This document shows positions 63,952 to 64,000 of a stretch of 64,000 nt of DNA, one piece after another (position 1 is the stretch's first letter; each line of letters starts with the position of its first letter). The stretch is from assembly GCF_009617875.1 (NCBI RefSeq), contig NZ_BLAV01000001.1, positions 3,410,001 to 3,474,000 of the forward strand, written 5' to 3'. Under the pieces are notes generated by a model. The model was not told where the DNA came from. It saw only the letters and a list, made by a program, of their open reading frames with translations, and made no database searches. The translations under genes and the position numbers were made by a program. The DNA is from Prolixibacter sp. NT017 (GTDB lineage: Bacteria > Bacteroidota > Bacteroidia > Bacteroidales > Prolixibacteraceae).

Positions 63952-64000
63952 TCTCGTGTCATTGATTTAACATCTAAACCCCTGGTTGTCGTCCGACCGG

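Noticed and set aside
1..64000. CRISPR arrays, tRNA or rRNA genes, intact insertion sequences, prophage
   Set aside because: Reading both strands I found no regular spaced repeats, no cloverleaf-like segments in the spacers, and no transposase, integrase or phage structural genes.

Overview
This 64 kb window is ordinary chromosomal DNA of a Bacteroidota bacterium. The evidence is a SusC/SusD pair, a DUF3078 protein, lipoproteins and Tat-type signals, several promoters of the Bacteroidota form (TTTG, about 20 bases, TAnnTTTG), and the absence of clear Shine-Dalgarno sites. The sugar locus together with several [FeFe] hydrogenases suggests an anaerobic or facultative member of the Marinilabiliales/Prolixibacteraceae type. 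That placement is inference. I see no rRNA, tRNA, CRISPR array, prophage or intact insertion sequence.

Region 1 (1-8.9 kb) is housekeeping: the end of miaA, a Nudix hydrolase, an acidic protein, pheT, an EamA transporter, a phosphotriesterase-like lipoprotein, a macro-domain protein, a GNAT acetyltransferase, an SRPBCC protein and a UbiA prenyltransferase.

Region 2 (9.1-33.4 kb) is a polysaccharide or glycoside utilisation locus. The leftward arm is susC, susD, a tandem DUF1080 keto-glycoside hydrolase, a Tat-exported Gfo/Idh/MocA oxidoreductase, a sugar isomerase-like TIM barrel, two DUF4434 proteins and a propeller lipoprotein. A strong terminator follows, then a GH27 alpha-galactosidase, a metallophosphoesterase, a glycerophosphodiester phosphodiesterase and an ADP-ribosylglycohydrolase. 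A ROK repressor separates this arm from a rightward arm of AGE-family epimerase, a third DUF4434 protein and an MFS sugar porter. A shared inverted repeat, TTGT-N6-ACAAG, lies upstream of both arms and is a candidate ROK operator.

Region 3 (33.5-47.8 kb) holds a DUF3078 protein; a TetR-controlled tripartite ABC exporter (TolC, HlyD-like protein, two ATPases, two permeases) with two matching operators; another EamA transporter; a low-molecular-weight tyrosine phosphatase/fructosamine kinase pair; an outer-membrane protein; and a MATE exporter.

Region 4 (48-64 kb) is fermentative energy metabolism: a K+-dependent membrane pyrophosphatase, a dihydroorotate-dehydrogenase-like protein, and a ten-gene operon. 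That operon begins with a regulatory module (DRTGG, GHKL ATPase, HydS-like sensory hydrogenase, DRTGG, PHP phosphoesterase, GHKL ATPase) and ends with a 2Fe-2S protein, HydB, HydA and HydC. After a terminator, a second compact hydrogenase operon (HydC2, HydB2, HydA2) follows. The two hydrogenases probably connect NAD(P)H and ferredoxin to H2. The module upstream of the first looks like a hydrogen- or redox-sensing phosphorylation switch that has no response regulator of its own.
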